From NCBI GenBank assembly GCA_018110925.1, contig JAGAZJ010000009.1, positions 1-40,644 on the forward strand: DNA of 40,644 bases. Direction: 5' to 3'. The translations under genes and the position numbers were made by a program. Positions 40,515 to 40,644 of the stretch are shown one piece after another. Position 1 is the first letter of the stretch. Each line of letters opens with the position of its first letter. Under the pieces are notes generated by a model. It saw nothing but the letters and a program-made list of their open reading frames with translations, was not told the DNA's origin and ran no database searches. The DNA is from Oscillospiraceae bacterium. GTDB taxonomy: Bacteria > Bacillota > Clostridia > Oscillospirales > Ruminococcaceae.

Positions 40515-40644
40515 TGTCCAGATTCGGCTAAGCCCCTTTATTCCAGAGTTTCTTGATATAAAAGCGGTGAATAGCATTGGTTGTAGAAAAGCAATCGTAG
40601 AATTTCTCAGAGCAAATGAATTCATAAAAAATACTTTTCAAGAA
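40504..40644 (+). CDS. partial open frame running off the right edge, unknown
   Basis: Directly after the hsdS fragment a different frame is open to the window end: MGFDVQIRLSPFIPEFLD, then AVNSIGCRKAIVEFLRANEF and IKNTFQE. I do not recognise it. It overlaps the end of the hsdS remnant and could be a frameshifted continuation of foreign DNA rather than a gene start. No clear ribosome site precedes the ATG at 40504. Confidence 0.3.
   Translation, partial: MGFDVQIRLSPFIPEFLDIKAVNSIGCRKAIVEFLRANEFIKNTFQE

Noticed and set aside
40179-40625. 148-codon minus-strand frame
   Set aside because: Antisense to the hsdS fragment, which has an evident HsdS coil on the plus strand.

Overview
The window looks like chromosomal DNA from a gut or rumen Clostridia bacterium of the Ruminococcus / Oscillospiraceae type. 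This is an inference. The supporting signs are roughly even base composition, heavy use of ATA isoleucine codons, strong AAGGAG-type ribosome binding sites, near-consensus sigma-A promoters with 17-nt spacers, GTG and TTG starts, a lipid-anchored GH10 xylanase with a CBM22-like domain, and a eukaryotic-type NADP isocitrate dehydrogenase next to aconitase. No ribosomal RNA, CRISPR array, prophage or intact transposon is visible.

Layout. 1-2250 (+): end of an unidentified gene, a small membrane protein, a DUF1858 protein, trmK and a Nif3-like protein, closed by a hairpin. 2266-10475 (-): a run reading from right to left of aconitase, a PARG-like macrodomain protein and NADP isocitrate dehydrogenase, then a terminator, then tcdA, a 93-aa protein, a GH114-like lipoprotein, a LuxE-like acyl-protein synthetase and a LuxC-like acyl-CoA reductase. 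The last five genes are joined by four consecutive 4-base ATGA overlaps. 10600-10950 (+): tRNA-Leu(GAG) and tRNA-Ala(GGC). 10961-17480: a DUF3592-like membrane protein (-), GH10 xylanase, GH25 lysozyme lipoprotein, an ArsC/Spx-family protein, and murA with a TTG start and a structured leader. 17494-23530 (-): a small protein after asnB, a CobW-type GTPase with a long His/Asp tract, and a CPBP-like protein followed by a TadA-GNAT fusion and a 121-aa protein. 23640-28570 (+): a membrane protein, then a Tet(M)-like GTPase fused to a YacP/Rae1-type NYN nuclease domain, a TtcA-like PP-loop protein and a DUF4186 protein. 28590-37250 (+): an HD-GYP membrane protein, then radC-uvrA-permease. 37265-39713 (-): aldo/keto reductase, an ATC-hydrolase-family protein and a membrane protein behind a perfect consensus promoter. 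39750-40644: an AT-richer scar with a truncated AAC(6')-like acetyltransferase and a broken hsdS fragment.

How the genes work together. Several clusters concern translation and tRNA modification (trmK, tcdA, tadA, ttcA-like, and the GTPase-NYN fusion that may act at the ribosomal A site). Others cover citrate to 2-oxoglutarate conversion with a possible ADP-ribose link, cell wall synthesis and remodelling (murA, GH25), plant polysaccharide use (GH10), and DNA repair (uvrA, radC). The most unusual units are the tcdA-GH114-luxE-luxC operon in a non-luminous organism, the GTPase-NYN operon, and the in-frame TadA-GNAT join with a surviving internal start site.
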